Source of the DNA: Daucus carota subsp. sativus
Lineage: Eukaryota; Streptophyta; Magnoliopsida; Apiales; Apiaceae
Reading direction: 5' to 3'
Length of the DNA stretch: 64,000 bases
Assembly: GCF_001625215.2 (NCBI RefSeq)
Contig: NC_030385.2
Coordinates: 737,135-801,134 of the forward strand
The notes under the pieces are model-generated. The model was given only the letters and a program-made list of their open reading frames with translations, was not told the DNA's origin and did no database searches. Positions 60,603-64,000 of this stretch are shown here, in pieces. Made by a program: the position numbers and the translations under genes. Each line of letters opens with the position of its first letter. The stretch's first letter is position 1.

Positions 60603-61028
60603 AACATCTCCAACCTATCAAAACTCTTAGCTAAAATACATTAAATCATACCATAAATAAAAAATATAGATAATGTGTGAAATTTGCTTCACTCCAACCA
60701 CACGTAACCCTTGTCTAAAAATATGGTCAAACAATTGATGTTGGCTATATTTGGCCAACTGCTACAGGTAGCAATATATGTAGCAAAATTTCGTATCACT
60801 TATTATCATATGATAATATACATTCCATTTACAACAAATTGAAAGAATACTGACTTACTATTTCTGAAATATAGTCAAACCAATGTAGCCAATACCATCT
60901 AAGCATGGCTTGCCGCTTTGACAATGTAGCCAATACCATCGAAGCAGCTTCGACAAATTTTACATAATGTCTTACAGGTTCAATCTAGTCTAGCTAACCA
61001 CTTTTAGCCAACATCATTGGAGATGCTT
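60603..61028. mobile_element. MITE with CATCTCCAA ends, TAA duplication
   Basis: TAA-GAACATCTCCAACC at the left mirrors ATTGGAGATGCTT-TAA at the right, fitting a PIF/Harbinger-type TAA target site. AATGTAGCCAATACCATC is repeated inside (60884 and 60924). Ends are imperfect. Confidence 0.6.
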
Positions 61029-61597
61029 TAATAATGAAAACAAAGCAAGTGATATTATTTGAACAATTATTTATTATTTTAACTTATGCTTTTAAAAACA
61101 TTATAATTTGATATTCTTATAAATTAAATTATTATTACATATTTTATTTAAAATAAATAAATTAAGAACGATAATAATTTTAACTAACTGGTTGAATAAC
61201 CAAAATGTGTATCAAAAGATAAAAAAAAAAAAATGAGAAAACAACAAAGGTGCAAAATTTAAGATAGTCATTTTTCTTTCCGGGGAACGATTTATTCTTG
61301 TTCACTGTCGTACATACTAATGATGAGAATTGAGAAGTAAATTCTGCAAACAAAAGTGGTGTTGCAAACTTGCAATACATATTTGAATTTTCCATTGCAA
61401 GGCCCTTACAACAAATATGACATCTGCAAACCAGAATACTAAAGTTTGATGGCCACATTTGTGCCAAAACCCGTATAGTGCTTCAGTTTTTCAATAGAAT
61501 ATAAGGCTATAAGCTCTATAGTCTATATTGTACAATTGCATTATAATCGATTAGCTAGGACTAACAAGTATGTAACATATCTTCCGTGTTGAGATCA
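61029..61597. other. 3' flank of the chaperonin gene
   Basis: AT-rich to about 61190, then the probable 3' UTR of the minus-strand chaperonin gene. Open frames here show no family features. Confidence 0.5.
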
Positions 61598-64000
61598 TTA
61601 ATAACCCAAAGCATCCATGTCGGGCATACGATTAGCCAAAGGGTTCTTCTCCCCCAACCGATCAACAATAGATGCTTCCGTTGTTGTCAACAATAAAGAG
61701 ACACTGTAAAAATGATACAGAACTGAATTTGAATAGAAGGGAAATACAAGGAAATTACTAACATATGGAAGTGCTACACGTGAAGAAACTGTAGTGTAGA
61801 ATGTGATTTTAAAAAAACATTAATTCCAGTGATTCACCTGGCAGCATCTACTAAGGCTGTTCTAACAACTTTCAGTGGATCAATAATCCCCGCCTTCACC
61901 ATATCAACGTACTGACCTGTCAACCAAGAACATTAAAAATTAACATGTAATAAGTCGGGCATAAATGGGTACATACTTCATTTACATTGTTTTTATACAG
62001 ACATCCTTGTAAAAAACATTTAATAATTGACTTGTATAGTATTGAAACTGTCCCAAGCTTCTATTTATTGAAATTTGAAAAATTAAACATTGAATAAGTT
62101 CTGTGGAGGAGAGTGGATCAAAGTTTGCAAACCCATATTTGGGTGGAACTCGTTAAAATGTTGTATGCTCTACCAGCCATGACATACAACTGGATGATAT
62201 GGTATGCTTAGCTGAAACTTTTCAGACTCTGAGTTGTGACCATATGCTAATTGACATCAAAAATTTATATTAAAAATAGTCATTAAAGCAAGTATGTTTC
62301 AAGATTTTGCAACAGGAATCAGTTGTCAAGCCTACAACAGCAATTTAGAATTAAAATTATGCATTAGTCCACTTGTATTTATTACAGGTATCAGAGATCT
62401 GATGTGATTGTATCATTTTATAATACATGCACACATATTTAACCAGGTAAATTACGATAAACGTGCAACTAGAGGTCAAACATATTTGCAATTAAATCTA
62501 AAAAACAATTTTGTGCTTAATAATCGTTTAATGTTAAATTTAATCATTTTTGTTAAAATGGCCAAAGAATTTTTATTTATTTTTTAAAAGCTAACAAACC
62601 TTTGGCGGCATCATAACCCATATTGAGATCATCTTGTTCCAATAGCTTGCCAAGAACCAAGGCGCCATCACCACCAGCATTTGAAACTATTGTATGAGTA
62701 GGTGTCTGCCATAAAAACATATCATTTAAGCCTTTGAATCAAGAATCCATGCTTTAGATAAACATACATGGCATATCCCGTAAAAGTCAAACCTTCAGAG
62801 CATTCTCAATTATCTGGACGCCTCTTTTCTGGCTATCATTAACAGTTCTAAGGTCCTTCAAAACTTTGGTAGCATGCAGGAGAGCAACCCCACCACCTTT
62901 CAGAGAAAATTATCGTTTTCTGTAATCAACAAAATAGCAAAAAGTTTAACATCGAGGCAAGTATAGTCCATGGACTTACCTGGGACAATGCCCTCTTCCA
63001 CAGCAGCCCTTGTAGCATTTAAAGCATCTGTGACCCTATCTTTCCTTTCTCCAACTTCTGCCTCGCTAGCCCCTCCTACCTAAAGCATAATGGAACTTTC
63101 AATTGGATGAGTGGGCTGTGAGCATTGATAACAAGGGAAGATATTGAAATTGATGTGGTTAAGAATATGCCTTGAAAACTGCAACACCACCAGAGAGCTT
63201 CGATAGCCTCTCTTGTGCCTTCTCCTTATCAAACATGGCAGTACTCTTCTCAATTGTGACCCTTAGCTGTACAACCATACATAGAATATTAGCAAATCCT
63301 TTTTCTAAAAGTTGAATTTATGAGTCTGTGCTTGTGCGTGGTACAATACAGTAGCAGATTAGTTGAGAAATTATGTTGGCCAGAAGTCTAGAACTTTGAG
63401 CAAATTTTCTACAACTAGGTTTACACATGTAATGGACCTGAAAAATATTTTCTTCTGAAAACAAATTCTTTAGGTAGGAAATACTATGAGATCTGACTGG
63501 ACACTAGGTTGCAGCATGCACTGCACATAAAGAAGACATGACTAAACATGGAAATGGGTGCAAGATTTCTCATAGCTACACACCCACCCTTTTATAACTG
63601 ATATGATTAATGAGATCAACTACGTGATACATGATGAACGAAAGATATTTTTGCTATAACCTTTTTTTTTTAGTTCCGCATAGACACCGACCAGATCATT
63701 GACTCATTGTTATGCACGTGAGAGGGTGGAAGCATGGAAGAAACTGAACACACGTGAAATAATGCTCCCTCTGTGTTAGTGTGTTTATTAAAATATTGCA
63801 ATAAACAATGAAAGTAAACTAGAAGTAAATGGCAGGTCAACTGGTCAAGGATTTCTTAAAAGGAGGGGGTTAATTAATTTTTGTTAGTGAACTTGAAAAT
63901 ATATTAAAATAGAATTATCAGTACAGAGATTAAGAATGAAGGTTATTTAGTAGGTTTCCAACATACGACTGAGTTGATCATCCTGCTTTTTATGATCTCA
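61598..64000 (-). CDS. mitochondrial-type chaperonin 60 (HSP60), 3' part
   Basis: Six exons in reading order on the minus strand are 63266-63171, 63079-62980, 62896-62793, 62705-62600, 61916-61838 and 61703-61598, 196 residues, with closing phases. Group I chaperonin motifs are seen: [69 protein letters not shown], and [20 protein letters not shown]. These belong to the equatorial and intermediate domains that fold imported matrix proteins. The C-terminus [17 protein letters not shown]...MDALGY lacks the Gly-Gly-Met repeats of classic mitochondrial CPN60, favouring the divergent CPN60-like group. The intron between 63171 and 63079 has a GC donor. DNA from 63267 to 64000 appears to be intron; the remaining exons lie beyond the window. 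Confidence 0.92.

Noticed and set aside
1-64000. Biosynthetic cluster, CRISPR array, phage or new defence system
   Set aside because: The genes are ordinary, unrelated plant housekeeping, wall and regulatory genes with separate promoters; no repeat-spacer array or gene set suggesting such a system was seen.

Overview
This window is nuclear DNA of a flowering plant, very probably a eudicot. Every gene is intron-rich with plant-type GT-AG introns, the intergenic DNA is AT-rich and full of small plant transposons (Stowaway, Tourist, hAT and Mutator-like MITEs, a SINE, L1-like debris, a CACTA end), and every protein belongs to a plant family. I cannot name the species from sequence alone.

Layout: eight genes lie on the + strand and two on the - strand at the right end. 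In order they are: the 3' part of an IQM calmodulin-binding gene (1-2161); a complete IQD (IQ67-domain) gene (2960-4500); an R2R3-MYB of the secondary-wall MYB103 type (12112-13486); a 12-exon pectin acetylesterase (16510-18996); a 12-exon NAP1 nucleosome assembly protein (22262-25441); a 12-exon organelle-targeted metallo-beta-lactamase-fold hydrolase (27631-34239); an INDETERMINATE-domain zinc-finger transcription factor (39975-41865); a 19-exon GH35 beta-galactosidase of BGAL17 type (47897-56440); a 62-residue conserved-looking micro-protein (58258-58070, - strand); and the last six exons of a mitochondrial-type chaperonin-60 gene (63266-61598, - strand), which runs out of the window. Exon joins were built by hand from splice sites and reading phase. 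In all complete multi-exon genes the phases close without a frameshift.

The genes do not form an operon-like system. MYB103, pectin acetylesterase and beta-galactosidase all bear on the cell wall, but nothing in the sequence shows co-regulation. I see no CRISPR, phage or gene cluster of a new system.

The most unusual signals are structural. Intron 3 of the NAP1 gene carries a tandem duplication that copied its own 3' splice site and the first bases of exon 4. The chaperonin gene has a GC-AG intron. Two dispersed copies of a short L1-like retroelement share a 5' hairpin with a compensatory base change. A SINE and a Stowaway element were duplicated together in tandem, and a 38-bp remnant of the same SINE family has its own target-site duplication. 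A 322-bp Mutator-like MITE folds almost completely on itself. Fragments of a PNO1-like gene and a polygalacturonase gene lie between the intact genes.
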